Source: Fischerella sp. PCC 9605 (GTDB lineage: Bacteria; Cyanobacteriota; Cyanobacteriia; Cyanobacteriales; Nostocaceae). From it: DNA of 64,000 nt. The stretch lies in assembly GCF_000517105.1 (NCBI RefSeq), contig NZ_KI912151.1, forward strand, positions 1 to 64,000, written 5' to 3'. The notes below the pieces were generated by a model, which was not told where the DNA came from, ran no database searches, and saw nothing but the letters and a program-made list of their open reading frames with translations. This document shows, piece after piece, positions 8,481-17,634 of the stretch (the stretch's first letter is position 1; every line of letters begins with the position of its first letter). The position numbers were made by a program, and so were the translations under genes.

Positions 8481-8543
8481 ACATTAGGCTTTACATAGCC
8501 ACCACCATATTAGTGACACTTTGGCAAGTGTACTATCTTACTT

Positions 8544-10082
8544 CTAATGCAAAAAGTGACGTACGCCGGTAAAGACCATTACCAAACCTAGTTCGTTAGC
8601 AGCTTTGATAGAATCTTGATCTCGCAAACTTCCACCCGGTTGCACGATCGCAGTAATTCCTGCGGCGGCTGCTGTTTTGACAGAATCATCGAAGGGGAAA
8701 AATCCATCACTGGCGAGTATTGCTCCTTTGGCTTTTTCTCCAGCTTGTTCTAGGGCTATTTTCACCGAACCAACGCGATTCATTTGTCCTGCACCCACAC
8801 CCAAAGTTGTGCGATCGCTACTCACAACTATGGCATTTGATTTAACATGCTTGCATACTTTCCACGCAAACAATAATTCTTCTAATTCATTCACTGTGGG
8901 TTGACGTTCAGTCACGACTTGCCATTGACTGGTATCGGCGACAATGTCATCTGCCGCTTGAACAAGAAAACCACCTGCGATCGCCTTGATTGTATCTTTG
9001 GGTCCACTGCTTAAATCAGGTAAAACCAATACGCGTACTTTTGACTTAGCAGCGAGAATCGCTTTTGCTTCCTCTTCACATTCTGGTGCAACTACGCATT
9101 CTAAAAATGTTTTTGTTAACTCAGTAGCTGTAGCGGCGTCTATGGGACAATTGAGGGCGACAATACCACCAAAGGCAGAAACAGGATCGGCCTTAAAAGC
9201 TTTTTGGTAAGCTTCGGCGATCGCATTTCCCACAGCTGTGCCGCAGGGGTTAGTATGTTTAATAATTGTTGCAGCTGGGCGATCGGTGAATTCTGCAATA
9301 ATTCGGCGTGCTGCTTCTAAATCAACTAAATTATTGTAACTAAGTTCCTTTCCTTGCAGCTTGATGGCAGCAGCCCATCCTGTTGGGGTTGTACTAGTTC
9401 GATACCAAGCAGCGCTTTGGTGGGGATTTTCACCATAACGCAAGGATTGCAGTTGGTTGCCAGAAAGAGTGTATTGTTGTGGTAGAGCTTCTGGCTGTTG
9501 TGTCCCTAAATAAGATGCGATCGTGCGGTCATAACTAGAAGTATGCAAAAATCCTTTTAACGCGCACTTTTGCCGAAATTCTCGCGAAGTTTCGCCTCCA
9601 TGTTGGCGTAATTCCTGCAAATACTCGTCATACTGCACGGGTTCGCACAATATCGTGACATGGGCAAAGTTTTTTGATGCTGCCCTTAGCATAGCAGGGC
9701 CACCGATATCAATCTGCTCAATTGCCTCAGTTAAGGTAACTCCCTCTTTGGCAATGGTTTCTTCAAAGGGGTAGAGATTCACCACAACTAAATCAATGGG
9801 ACGAATTTGGTTGTTTTCCAAATCTGTCATATCTTGCGGTATGTCTTGTCGCGCTAAAATACCACCGTGAATCCGGGGATGTAGGGTTTTAACACGACCA
9901 CCTAATATTTCCGGCGAACCTGTATAATCAGCAACTTTTTTAACTGGTAATCCCGCATCTTTCAAGGCTTGGGCAGTGCCGCCACTACTGATTAATTCAA
10001 AATCAAATTCTTCAACTAAGCTACGGGCAAGGTCAATCAATCCAGTTTTATTAGATACACTCATCAGTGCCAAACGCGCCAT
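8544..10082 (-). CDS. purH: Bifunctional AICAR transformylase/IMP cyclohydrolase PurH
   Basis: A 512-residue, full-length PurH, catalysing the last two steps of de novo IMP synthesis in the cytoplasm. The N-terminal 1-195 is the MGS-fold cyclohydrolase (ALMSVSNKTGL, ISSGGTAQAL, GRVKTLHPRIHGG, DLVVVNLYPFE, NIDIGGPAMLRAA-like IDIGGPAMLRAASKNF). The C-terminal part is the transformylase, with LRYGENPHQSAAWY, the catalytic KHTNPCG and QPGGSLRDQDSI near the end. Nothing is missing. It is transcribed alone, away from the esterase gene; the hairpin array lies downstream and may provide its terminator. Confidence 0.97.
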   Translation of the reverse strand: MARLALMSVSNKTGLIDLARSLVEEFDFELISSGGTAQALKDAGLPVKKVADYTGSPEILGGRVKTLHPRIHGGILARQDIPQDMTDLENNQIRPIDLVVVNLYPFEETIAKEGVTLTEAIEQIDIGGPAMLRAASKNFAHVTILCEPVQYDEYLQELRQHGGETSREFRQKCALKGFLHTSSYDRTIASYLGTQQPEALPQQYTLSGNQLQSLRYGENPHQSAAWYRTSTTPTGWAAAIKLQGKELSYNNLVDLEAARRIIAEFTDRPAATIIKHTNPCGTAVGNAIAEAYQKAFKADPVSAFGGIVALNCPIDAATATELTKTFLECVVAPECEEEAKAILAAKSKVRVLVLPDLSSGPKDTIKAIAGGFLVQAADDIVADTSQWQVVTERQPTVNELEELLFAWKVCKHVKSNAIVVSSDRTTLGVGAGQMNRVGSVKIALEQAGEKAKGAILASDGFFPFDDSVKTAAAAGITAIVQPGGSLRDQDSIKAANELGLVMVFTGVRHFLH

Positions 10083-10240
10083 AATTCCCCAGCTTCCTTC
10101 GATCTATAAAATTAAGAGCAGAAGATTATTGTACAAACCACGAAGGCATGTAGACGTAGACGTGCCTTCTTCGGCTTCCCGCAGGGTTGTACGCGAAGAA
10201 TTGAAAAATGCAAAATTTATTGTCTTGTCATGGCACACTT

Positions 10241-10284
10241 TGACTAATGACTAATGACTAATGACCAATGACTAATGACTAATG
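10241..10284. repeat. STRR heptanucleotide repeats (ctaatga)
   Basis: Six near-perfect copies of a seven-base unit (ctaatga, one variant ccaatga) run into the start of the esterase gene, so its first codons (M-T-N) come from the repeat. Such short tandemly repeated repetitive sequences are typical of Nostocales genomes. Confidence 0.85.
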
Positions 10285-10910
10285 CTTTAGAATTCATTCA
10301 GGTTGCCCCAAAAACAGGGCAAGCACCCCAAGGGTTAATTGTCGCTTTGCATGGTTGGGGTGCAAATGCCGAAGATTTAGCATCTTTGGCTCCTTTTTTA
10401 GACTTGCCTGATTATCAGTTTCTGTTTCCCAATGCACCTTTTCCTCATCCTTATTCCCCTACGGGGAGGGCATGGTATGACTTGAGTATGGAAAATATGT
10501 ATGAAGGATTAACAGAAAGTCGGCAATTGCTAATAGATTGGTTGCAAACTTTAGAAAGCAGCACTGGCGTACCACTGTCGCGGACATTTCTGAGTGGCTT
10601 TTCTCAAGGAGGGGCGATGACTTTGGATGTAGGATTAAAGTTACCTCTCGCAGGTTTGGTTGTGATGAGTGGTTATTTACATCCGGGTGCAGTAACAGAT
10701 GTAGAGACACAAAATGCAACGTCTCTACCTCCGGTTTTAATCATGCATGGCAGATACGATCAAGTTGTGCCACTACAAGCAGCAGTACAGGCAAAAGCAA
10801 CTTTAGAGTCACTAGGAATTGCAGCACAGTACTATGAATTTGACATGGGTCATGAAATTCGACTGCAAATGCTAGAGTTGATTCGGAATTTCGTGGTAAA
10901 TGCTAGATAA
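10275..10910 (+). CDS. Alpha/beta hydrolase, carboxylesterase/phospholipase type (Abhydrolase_2)
   Basis: A 211-residue serine hydrolase of the acyl-protein thioesterase/carboxylesterase family. ALHGWGANAEDL forms the oxyanion region, FLSGFSQGGAM holds the nucleophilic Ser, MHGRYDQVVP the catalytic Asp and MGHEIRLQM the catalytic His. All triad members are present. It is cytosolic, with no signal peptide. The substrate is unknown; such enzymes hydrolyse short-chain esters or lysophospholipids. Bases 10701-10728, between the Ser and Asp motifs, carry a gtagagac...gtctctac inverted repeat related to intergenic palindromes elsewhere in this window, so part of the loop (DVETQNATSL) may be repeat-derived. 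The start lies inside an STRR array and could be one or two codons off. Confidence 0.85.
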   Translation: MTNALEFIQVAPKTGQAPQGLIVALHGWGANAEDLASLAPFLDLPDYQFLFPNAPFPHPYSPTGRAWYDLSMENMYEGLTESRQLLIDWLQTLESSTGVPLSRTFLSGFSQGGAMTLDVGLKLPLAGLVVMSGYLHPGAVTDVETQNATSLPPVLIMHGRYDQVVPLQAAVQAKATLESLGIAAQYYEFDMGHEIRLQMLELIRNFVVNAR

Positions 10911-11097
10911 TCACAAAGTAGCTTGTAGTCAGACATCGCTTTATCTTAGTTACAATATTTTTACAAATTCCGGTATAAATCCGGAAAAATTTCACGAAAT
11001 TAATGTCTCCAAATGAGTAATATATATTGGGTGGTTGCGTCGGGCGCAACTCAACCCAGGCTGGATGCCAATGCTGCTAATGGGAGGGGCGAGCATA

Positions 11098-11310
11098 ATG
11101 AAAACTTTAAGCATTTCTAAAAAAGAAATTGCTACCATGACTCCACAAGATGTGGAAGATTTAGCGACACGTTTGGAGCAGGATAATTACAGCAATGCTT
11201 TTGAAGGATTGAACGATTGGCACATACTACGTGCGATCGCGTTTCAGCGTCCAGAGTTAGTTGAACCATATATCCATCTTTTAGATTTAGAACCCTACGA
11301 CGAAGCGTAA
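11098..11310 (+). CDS. Small cyanobacterial protein, DUF2555-like
   Basis: A 70-residue acidic protein, MKTLSISKKEIATMTPQDVE at the start and HLLDLEPYDEA at the end. I place it in the cyanobacterial DUF2555 family from its overall pattern (Leu-rich helix, EGLNDWHILRAIAFQRPELV core). The function is unknown. I chose the ATG at 11098 over an upstream TTG because gggaggggcg precedes it at suitable distance. It lies about 130 bp upstream of coaBC on the same strand. Confidence 0.75.
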   Translation: MKTLSISKKEIATMTPQDVEDLATRLEQDNYSNAFEGLNDWHILRAIAFQRPELVEPYIHLLDLEPYDEA

Positions 11311-11437
11311 CAATTTAGGTAATGGGTAACGGGGAATAGTTAGTGGTTAGTAGATAGTAGTTAGTGGTAGCTTGGAAAAACAGCTAATAATTAATTGCTT
11401 TCTATTCGCTATTCCCTTTGCCCTATTCCTCCAACCC

Positions 11438-12643
11438 ATGTTTAATCCAAAATTAAAAAGGGTTCTTATTGGTGTTGGCGGTGGTATTGCCGCCTATAAA
11501 GTTTGTGAAGTTGTTTCTACACTTTTTAAAAATGGTGTAGAAGTGCGAACAATTCTTACTAATTCCGCACAAAAATTTGTCACGCCTCTAACTTTTGCGA
11601 CTCTATCTCGCTATCCTGCCTATACAGATGAAAATTTTTGGCAGCCAAATTACTCTCGTCCATTACATATAGAATTGGGTGAATGGGCAGATATTTTTGT
11701 AATTGCCCCTTTGACAGCTAATACATTAGCAAAATTAGCCTATGGTATGGCTGACAATTTGCTCACAAACACCGTACTAGCTTCCACTTGTCCTGTACTG
11801 TTAGCACCAGCAATGAATACTGATATGTGGGAACAACAGGCAGTGCAGCACAATTGGCAAAGTTTATTGATAAATAACCGATTTCATGGCATTCCAACAG
11901 CATCGGGATTATTGGCGTGCGATCGCGTCGGTGCTGGAAGGATGGCAGAACCCACAGAAATTTTGGCTTACATTCAATCGCTGTTACACACCGCAGGCAG
12001 ACTAGATTTGGCAGGAAAGCGAGTGTTAATCAGTGGCGGGGGAACGCGAGAACATTTTGATCCAGTTAGATTTATTGGTAATCCTTCCACGGGGAAAATG
12101 GGTTTAGCTTTAGCACAAGCAGCACTACATCGAGGTGCAAGGGTAACGTTGGTACACGGGCCAGCAAATTGGGATGTACCTTTAGGTATGGAAGCTTTTT
12201 CCGTTGTTAGTGCCCAACAGATGCACCAAGCGATGTTGCGACATTTACCTGATGCAGATGTGATCGTAATGTCAGCTGCCGTAGCAGATGTGAAACCACA
12301 GGAGTATAATTCAGAGAAATTACCGAAGCGATCGCTTCCAGAAGCTTTAGCCTTAGAACCTGTACCGGATATTGTTACAGAACTGGCAGAGCGCAAGCAA
12401 CCCCATCAGTTGTTAATTGGGTTTGCTGCACAGACAGGAGATATAGTAACCCCAGCGTTAGAGAAACTGTACAGAAAACAATTAGACGCTATTGTTGCTA
12501 ACCCAGTAGATCAAGTTGATAGCGGTTTTGGTAGTGATAACAATCAAGCGGTACTTTTAGATAAACAAGGGCGTCGGATAGAGATTCCACCTTGTAGTAA
12601 ACTACAACTCGCTCATTATTTGTTCGATTTTGTTACTGCTTAG
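11438..12643 (+). CDS. coaBC: Bifunctional phosphopantothenoylcysteine decarboxylase/phosphopantothenate-cysteine ligase CoaBC (Dfp)
   Basis: A 401-residue protein doing two steps of coenzyme A synthesis: ligation of cysteine to 4'-phosphopantothenate and decarboxylation to phosphopantetheine. The N-terminal flavoprotein (CoaC) part shows [15 protein letters not shown], the conserved His in [24 protein letters not shown] (PxMNxxMW motif) and the substrate-clamp Cys in [13 protein letters not shown]. The C-terminal ligase (CoaB) part begins at [20 protein letters not shown] with STGKMG, then [10 protein letters not shown] and GFAAQTGD. The ATG at 11438 is preferred because the upstream in-frame 22 residues precede the usual family start, although no strong ribosome-binding site is seen. 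Confidence 0.95.
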   Translation: MFNPKLKRVLIGVGGGIAAYKVCEVVSTLFKNGVEVRTILTNSAQKFVTPLTFATLSRYPAYTDENFWQPNYSRPLHIELGEWADIFVIAPLTANTLAKLAYGMADNLLTNTVLASTCPVLLAPAMNTDMWEQQAVQHNWQSLLINNRFHGIPTASGLLACDRVGAGRMAEPTEILAYIQSLLHTAGRLDLAGKRVLISGGGTREHFDPVRFIGNPSTGKMGLALAQAALHRGARVTLVHGPANWDVPLGMEAFSVVSAQQMHQAMLRHLPDADVIVMSAAVADVKPQEYNSEKLPKRSLPEALALEPVPDIVTELAERKQPHQLLIGFAAQTGDIVTPALEKLYRKQLDAIVANPVDQVDSGFGSDNNQAVLLDKQGRRIEIPPCSKLQLAHYLFDFVTA

Positions 12644-12754
12644 TTGTTGATAGTTGGTAAAAGCAAGTCTCAAAAGTATGTTTGGTGTGGTTGCATGCAT
12701 TAGATCCACCAACAGGGTTTTTATGCCCTCAAAAAGTATTTATGACACAAACTC

Positions 12755-12973
12755 TTAAGCTCTAGTTGTTGGCTTTAAAAATAGCCACGCCGCAAAAAAC
12801 GTAGCTGCTGTAAATAGTTGTGTCAGATCCAGTGCAGACAGGTATCCATCCGATAAGGAAGCAATACTTCTGTCTGTAATGCCAAATAGCCAAGACGAAA
12901 TGCCAAACAGCCAAATCCCATTCTTGAGATTTCCCACAAATTCATTCGTTTCTGAGGGTTGCTGGTTGTTCAT
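12755..12973 (-). CDS. Small hypothetical membrane protein (72 aa)
   Basis: A 72-residue protein with a polar N-terminus, an internally repeated segment (WLFGISSWLFGITD) and a C-terminal hydrophobic helix (LFTAATFFAAWLFLKP). A ggag sequence lies about 12 bases before the ATG. I do not recognise the family. Its length and pattern recall single- or two-helix cyanobacterial membrane proteins, but no function can be assigned. Confidence 0.5.
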   Translation of the reverse strand: MNNQQPSETNEFVGNLKNGIWLFGISSWLFGITDRSIASLSDGYLSALDLTQLFTAATFFAAWLFLKPTTRA

Positions 12974-13445
12974 GCTTTTGTTGCTCCGTTGGTGAGGAAT
13001 TCGATGCTTGCAAAGAATCTACTAGGTGCGGTTTTCACTACCAAATGAACTTCTAGCGCGATCTTCCCTCCATTTATAAATTTTTCCTGACAAATATTAC
13101 ACTCTATATAATTATATTAATAATTATATAGCTATATTGAGATAACTGTCTAAAGGTACATATTTGTGCAGTAGCTATTTCACCTTGATTGTTGTAACCA
13201 CATGTTGGAAGAAGTACTTTTGTGTTGTCATTCTAAACACGAGGCTTGAGAAACTTTGTTACAACAACGACAAAAAACTTTAAAAAAGTACATCAAAGCT
13301 TTAATCTATCTAGGGTTTTGATGTTTCTAGGAATTATCTTAATTTCCCAAATTTGGAATGCGATGTCTGCGGCTTCCAATCAAGTCTGTTTGTAGAGGCG
13401 ATCGCTTTGCTTGTGCGATCAATTAGCCCTCTTGTTAAGAGAGGG
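12974..13445. other. Intergenic region with an end-of-gene hairpin
   Basis: AT-rich spacer. Just beyond the stop of the minus-strand gene at 13446 is a stem-loop, agccctctt...aagagagggtt (13423-13448), that may end its transcript, although it has no T tract. A tandem taattatata/tatataatta stretch lies near 13107-13135. No gene is seen. Confidence 0.4.
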
Positions 13446-14843
13446 TTAATCACCACAGCCACCACAACCACCACAACCACCTCCATCACCTCCTCCGTCA
13501 CAGCCATCGCCTCCGTCACCACCTAGATTTGAACCACCTCCACCTGTATAACCTCCTCCTGTTGAGGAGAATCTACCTACAAAAAATATCAGGGCGAAGA
13601 TTAACCAAATTAGAATCCGCAATCCCAGGAAGAGCAAAACTATACCTGAGAGTAAGACAGTTACATAGATCAATGTTTTGATCAAAGAGTTAGAATTATC
13701 ATTCTCACGACTTAAAAGCCATAGAAGATATACACCCACACACAGGCATAAGACCACAAGATAACTAATTGGTTTGTGTCGAGAAAGTCCGATGATAATC
13801 CTGGCAATTCCTAGAGAGTATAGGCAAAAAATCGAGAGCATTGTTAACCAGGTTGCAATGCTTTCTTGCAAAAATACTTTATTTCCTTGCAAAAATTCTT
13901 CCCAAGATGGTGTATTGTCTAGCCCTCTCATTCCAGAAGGGCGAGTCAAAGGTTTAGTCTGTTTCCAACCAAGGATAGCAAAATCAAATAGAAAACTGGC
14001 GATCGCAGATAGAATATAGAACCCGATAAAGTCCTTTGCTGGTAGATTCAAGATTCCTGTGGCGAGATTAATCGTCCCTAAACTAAATAAAACAAACGTT
14101 AGGATGGCAAATAATACCAAAGCAGTCCGAGAATCGTTTTTGAATCGTTGTAATAATAAGCCGAGAATACCTATAAACAAAAGCCCAATACATCCAACTA
14201 ACAGGTAAAAATTGAAAAACTCAGATAATGAACGGTTAATTGGATTTGGAAAGCTTGCGAGTGCGGGAACATCCGAAGTGATAATACTCAGGGATACAAG
14301 CAGCGATAGCATCCAGACAGCAGCCTGAGTGAAACGAAACTCGATTAAAAAACTAAAATCCGGCTTTGGGATTATCCAATTGTGCTGTGTATTGATGCGA
14401 ACAAAATGAATATCTCTACCAAAACGGATATGAGGGGGAGACCAAATATCAGGTGGTGGTAGCTGTTGGAAAAAATGTTCATAACTTTCCAATGTTTTAC
14501 CGTACCAGTCATTAAACTTAGACCTTTCCTGTTGTCCGCCTTTTGTAGGATTGTGATGTAAAGGCTTTTGAAGAGTTTGAGAACAGAAATCTTCCCAATA
14601 GGATTGGGTATAAATAAGGTGTAAGTGCCAGACTTGATCGACTTGCTCCGAAGGGGTAACTAGATGACCAGCAACAATAGCTAAAAATGCAAATTTCTTG
14701 TATTCATCAATCACTCTTTGAGCATATTCAATTGTCCAATTATTATCCCTGGCAAGGCGTTTACTGAAAGATAATTTTGCATCAATGCGATCTAAGCAGA
14801 ACTGCTGAATACGCTGATAGAGTTCCAATTGCTGAGTATTCAT
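13446..14843 (-). CDS. GRDP-like/TIGR04222-type membrane protein with Gly-Cys-rich C-terminus
   Basis: A 465-residue protein. Residues 1-130 match the glycine-rich-domain-protein (GRDP-like) module: LARDNNWTIEYAQRVIDEYKKF and VDQVWHLHLIYTQSYWEDF. It is followed by several transmembrane helices between about 175 and 430, and a tail that ends GGCGGCGGCGD. The multi-helix membrane part with a Gly/Cys-rich tail is characteristic of TIGR04222 proteins, whose function is unknown. The shorter paralogue encoded at 15128-15832 has the same N-terminal module without the membrane part. The Cys-rich end recalls the CGGC end of the kinase encoded at 15835-17301. Confidence 0.65.
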   Translation of the reverse strand: MNTQQLELYQRIQQFCLDRIDAKLSFSKRLARDNNWTIEYAQRVIDEYKKFAFLAIVAGHLVTPSEQVDQVWHLHLIYTQSYWEDFCSQTLQKPLHHNPTKGGQQERSKFNDWYGKTLESYEHFFQQLPPPDIWSPPHIRFGRDIHFVRINTQHNWIIPKPDFSFLIEFRFTQAAVWMLSLLVSLSIITSDVPALASFPNPINRSLSEFFNFYLLVGCIGLLFIGILGLLLQRFKNDSRTALVLFAILTFVLFSLGTINLATGILNLPAKDFIGFYILSAIASFLFDFAILGWKQTKPLTRPSGMRGLDNTPSWEEFLQGNKVFLQESIATWLTMLSIFCLYSLGIARIIIGLSRHKPISYLVVLCLCVGVYLLWLLSRENDNSNSLIKTLIYVTVLLSGIVLLFLGLRILIWLIFALIFFVGRFSSTGGGYTGGGGSNLGGDGGDGCDGGGDGGGCGGCGGCGD

Positions 14844-15127
14844 ACATAAATCTCTGATAGTTTGCGATCAAGCTTCTAAAACATTCTTAAGACAAATGAA
14901 AAAAACTGGAGATTAAGACGTTCTCGACATAATTGAGGTATTGACTGTTGAGTTCTTGTTTTTCGACCTGTTCTAGATGATGCATTGATGCTGTCGACGA
15001 TTTTCAGGCCATAAAGCAATTTTATTTTTGTAACCCTTAGTAAAGCTTCCAGACATTACATGGCGGCTGATGTCACGCTCGCTAACACTGTTGGCGAAAC
15101 ATTACTTAATAATAAAAGTATCATCAA

Positions 15128-15832
15128 TCAAAGGCTTTCAGCTATTCGTTTTAGTTCTGCAATCAATCGATTAAGGACTTTTTGAACTGTTTTATATCCT
15201 GAAGCTTGTCGCCCCAACTTCAATTCCAATAAAATTCTATTGCGTATCGCCTCAAAGTCTACTACTTCTTGGACAAGGGTGACGACAGTCTTCGACACTA
15301 GTGCCGAATTTACTTTTTGGAGATTCTGTATTTGGATTTTAAGCTTGGGAATAATCCAAAATTGATGGCGATCAAGCCATTGATATGAGATTTTTTCGCT
15401 TCTAAGTTGGGGAGAATGCCAGATATCTGGTGGTGGTGTACCGAAATATTTCTGATAGATTTCTAGAGTTTGTAGATAATAGTAGCGATATTTTAAACCT
15501 TCTTGTTTTCCGCCTAAGCTAGGAGAATGATGGAGAGCTTTGTTGAGAATTTGGCCACAAAATTCATCCCAATAAGAGTGGGTATAAAGTAAGTGCAAAT
15601 GCCAGACGCGATCGACGGGAGTAGATGGCGAGACAACATGGTCAGCAATCATCGCTATAAACACAAATTTTTTGTATTCTTGAATCACTCTATAGGTGTA
15701 TATCCCCGTCCATTGATATTCCCAAGCTAATTTATCAGAAAAAGGGAAAATAGCCGAAGGCGAATCTAATTCAAAGTCGCAAATCCGTTTGTACAAATCT
15801 GCTTCTGTAGAGGTCATTTTTTTTGTATTCAT
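15128..15832 (-). CDS. GRDP-like domain protein (soluble paralogue)
   Basis: A 234-residue paralogue of the N-terminal half of the protein at 13446-14843; both share YRVIQEYKKFVF/QRVIDEYKKFAF, VDRVWHLHLLYTHSYWDEFC and PPPDIW motifs. It lacks membrane helices and ends with a charged helical tail. I start it at the ATG at 15832: the ggagg formed by the last codons of the upstream kinase sits 9 bases before it, so the two genes are tightly coupled. The function is unknown; the conserved His-Leu-His and Trp residues suggest a defined binding site. Confidence 0.65.
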   Translation of the reverse strand: MNTKKMTSTEADLYKRICDFELDSPSAIFPFSDKLAWEYQWTGIYTYRVIQEYKKFVFIAMIADHVVSPSTPVDRVWHLHLLYTHSYWDEFCGQILNKALHHSPSLGGKQEGLKYRYYYLQTLEIYQKYFGTPPPDIWHSPQLRSEKISYQWLDRHQFWIIPKLKIQIQNLQKVNSALVSKTVVTLVQEVVDFEAIRNRILLELKLGRQASGYKTVQKVLNRLIAELKRIAESL

Positions 15833-15834
15833 TG

Positions 15835-17301
15835 TTAACATCCTCCACAAGTTTGTTCGGGTAGTACTTTCGGTGTCGGATAAATTACTTGTAGTTCTAA
15901 ACCAAAAAAATCACTTAATTCTTTACCTAACCACCACAACTCTGCTGGGGATAGTTTCTGATTGCCAATAGGATATTCAATATGACCTGCATGGATTGAT
16001 AAATTAGGATTAACTTTTACTTCACCTCTTCTTATTTCCTTTCCAGTTTCATCAAAATATTTATCGAAAGTGTAGCCAGGATTATAGACTAAAAGATTTA
16101 TGTTTTTAAAAAAAGAATAGCGTTCGCTCCATTCTATATTGCTTGGTTTACCATAATAGCTACCTACTTTAATTTCTCTATCTCGTTCAATAGATATCAC
16201 TCGATAATACTTATCTTTCATCTGATAGGAAGCCTTCCGAAGTAAATAAAACACTGACAATAAAAATCCAGTAAAAAAAAGCAATAATATCCAATAATTC
16301 ATAAATAACGGCAAGAAAACAGGACTAAATATAATTAATAAAAAAATAGATGAGCAACCCAGACAGCCAGGAATATTAAGGGGATAATTTTCTTCGTATA
16401 CTATTTCTAATTTATGGCGATCGCGGTAGAGTTTTACTTGACTATTAGCAGGTCGAAGATGAAGATAATCGCCCGAGGTTCCATCTTTTGAGGTAAGAGC
16501 AGTTTTAGCTAATTTAGCTGACTCAAACCGTTGATCTGGATAGGGATAAGTTATTTTTTCTAGCCATCTAGAAAACTGGTTACTAAGGTCATTATTACTG
16601 AATTTAACCCTTCCATTAACTTGGGTAAGTTCAGCAGGATGTACTCCTGTAATCAGATAAATTAAAGTCATTCCCAAACTATATAAATCTGAAGCTGTAG
16701 TTGTTTGTCCACTAAATTGCTCCAAGGGAATATAACCATAACTACCGACGATAGTAATCGTCCCATTATCTTTACTTGCTACTGTTTGTACTGAACCAAA
16801 GTCCACTAAATAGACATCGCCAATACTATGACCAGAACGATTAGAAATTAGAATATTACTGGGTTTAATATCGCGATGAATTACTGGAGGAATTTGCTCG
16901 TGGAGATAGGCTAAAATTTCCAACAGTTTTTCGGCTAATTCGATTAACTCTACTCCAGAAAATTTACGCCCCTCTTGCATCGTACTTTCTAGAGACGGAG
17001 CATCAATATAAGTTTGAACTAGGGCAAAGCCTTGAATATTCTCCTCGTCAACTTCAAAATAATTTAGGTATTTAGGAATAGCGGGATGGTCGAGATTTTT
17101 TAGCGTGTTGGCTTCTCGTTCAAATAACTTAAGATTGTCCCACTGGAAAAAACTATCGAATTGTAAAATCTTGATGATGACTAAATCTTGAGAATAAGTA
17201 TCTTGTGCTAAAAATGTTTTGCGTCCAGCTTTATGACTCAATTCTCGCTCAATTCGATAGCGATTAATCAAGATAATGTGATATGTATCGTTATTCTGCA
17301 T
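15835..17301 (-). CDS. Membrane-associated Ser/Thr protein kinase
   Basis: A 488-residue protein. The kinase domain (about 15-270) has the catalytic Lys in LVIIKIL (K44), Glu63 in EREANTL, HRDIKPSNILI (142-152), VDFGS (167-170) and SYGYIPLEQFSG, the activation-segment APE equivalent common in cyanobacteria. The glycine-rich loop is degenerate (LSHKAGRKTFLAQD). Two hydrophobic helices follow (about 308-350), then a C-terminal domain ending EQTCGGC. Catalytic residues are intact, so it should phosphorylate proteins at the membrane. It is coupled to the GRDP-like gene downstream and lies behind the CHAT/DUF1822/sigma genes, separated from them by a 333-bp gap with an IS1 relic. Confidence 0.85.
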   Translation of the reverse strand: MQNNDTYHIILINRYRIERELSHKAGRKTFLAQDTYSQDLVIIKILQFDSFFQWDNLKLFEREANTLKNLDHPAIPKYLNYFEVDEENIQGFALVQTYIDAPSLESTMQEGRKFSGVELIELAEKLLEILAYLHEQIPPVIHRDIKPSNILISNRSGHSIGDVYLVDFGSVQTVASKDNGTITIVGSYGYIPLEQFSGQTTTASDLYSLGMTLIYLITGVHPAELTQVNGRVKFSNNDLSNQFSRWLEKITYPYPDQRFESAKLAKTALTSKDGTSGDYLHLRPANSQVKLYRDRHKLEIVYEENYPLNIPGCLGCSSIFLLIIFSPVFLPLFMNYWILLLFFTGFLLSVFYLLRKASYQMKDKYYRVISIERDREIKVGSYYGKPSNIEWSERYSFFKNINLLVYNPGYTFDKYFDETGKEIRRGEVKVNPNLSIHAGHIEYPIGNQKLSPAELWWLGKELSDFFGLELQVIYPTPKVLPEQTCGGC

Positions 17302-17429
17302 ATTAATTACCCGCTTTAGTAGGGGACAACGTAAGTATTTATGCTTTGACCGATCTGGGGTTCAGAAACTGGGAAAACAGTGCTATCGGTGCTTGAACTC
17401 AGAATATCTGTACCAAACTTTTAGCCTAA

Positions 17430-17573
17430 AACATAGATTATCCGGGTCGTAATATAGAAGTAAAACCAAAAATTGTAGAGATGACTCAGGGCGACAGTGG
17501 AGTAAGAGATATCGCTCGTGTATTAAATGTCAGCTCTTCAACAGTGATTGCCAAACTTATTTCTCTCACTTAA
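17430..17573 (+). pseudogene. IS1-family transposase InsA remnant
   Basis: A 47-codon frame (DYPGRNIEVKPKIVEM, then GVRDIARVLNVSSSTVI) matches the helix-turn-helix part of IS1 InsA proteins in pattern. It has no start codon, no zinc-ribbon N-terminus and no InsB part. It is a decayed fragment between the kinase and the CHAT gene, probably a scar of an IS insertion that enlarged this gap. Confidence 0.6.
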
Positions 17574-17634
17574 GCGTGCATCTAATTTAGGATTGAGATA
17601 GAGTGAGAGAATTATGCAGTTCTGTTATAGCTAG

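Noticed and set aside
13334-13522. 62-codon minus-strand frame overlapping the Gly/Cys-rich tail
   Set aside because: It is another frame of the (ccaccn) repeats that encode the tail of the TIGR04222-type protein.
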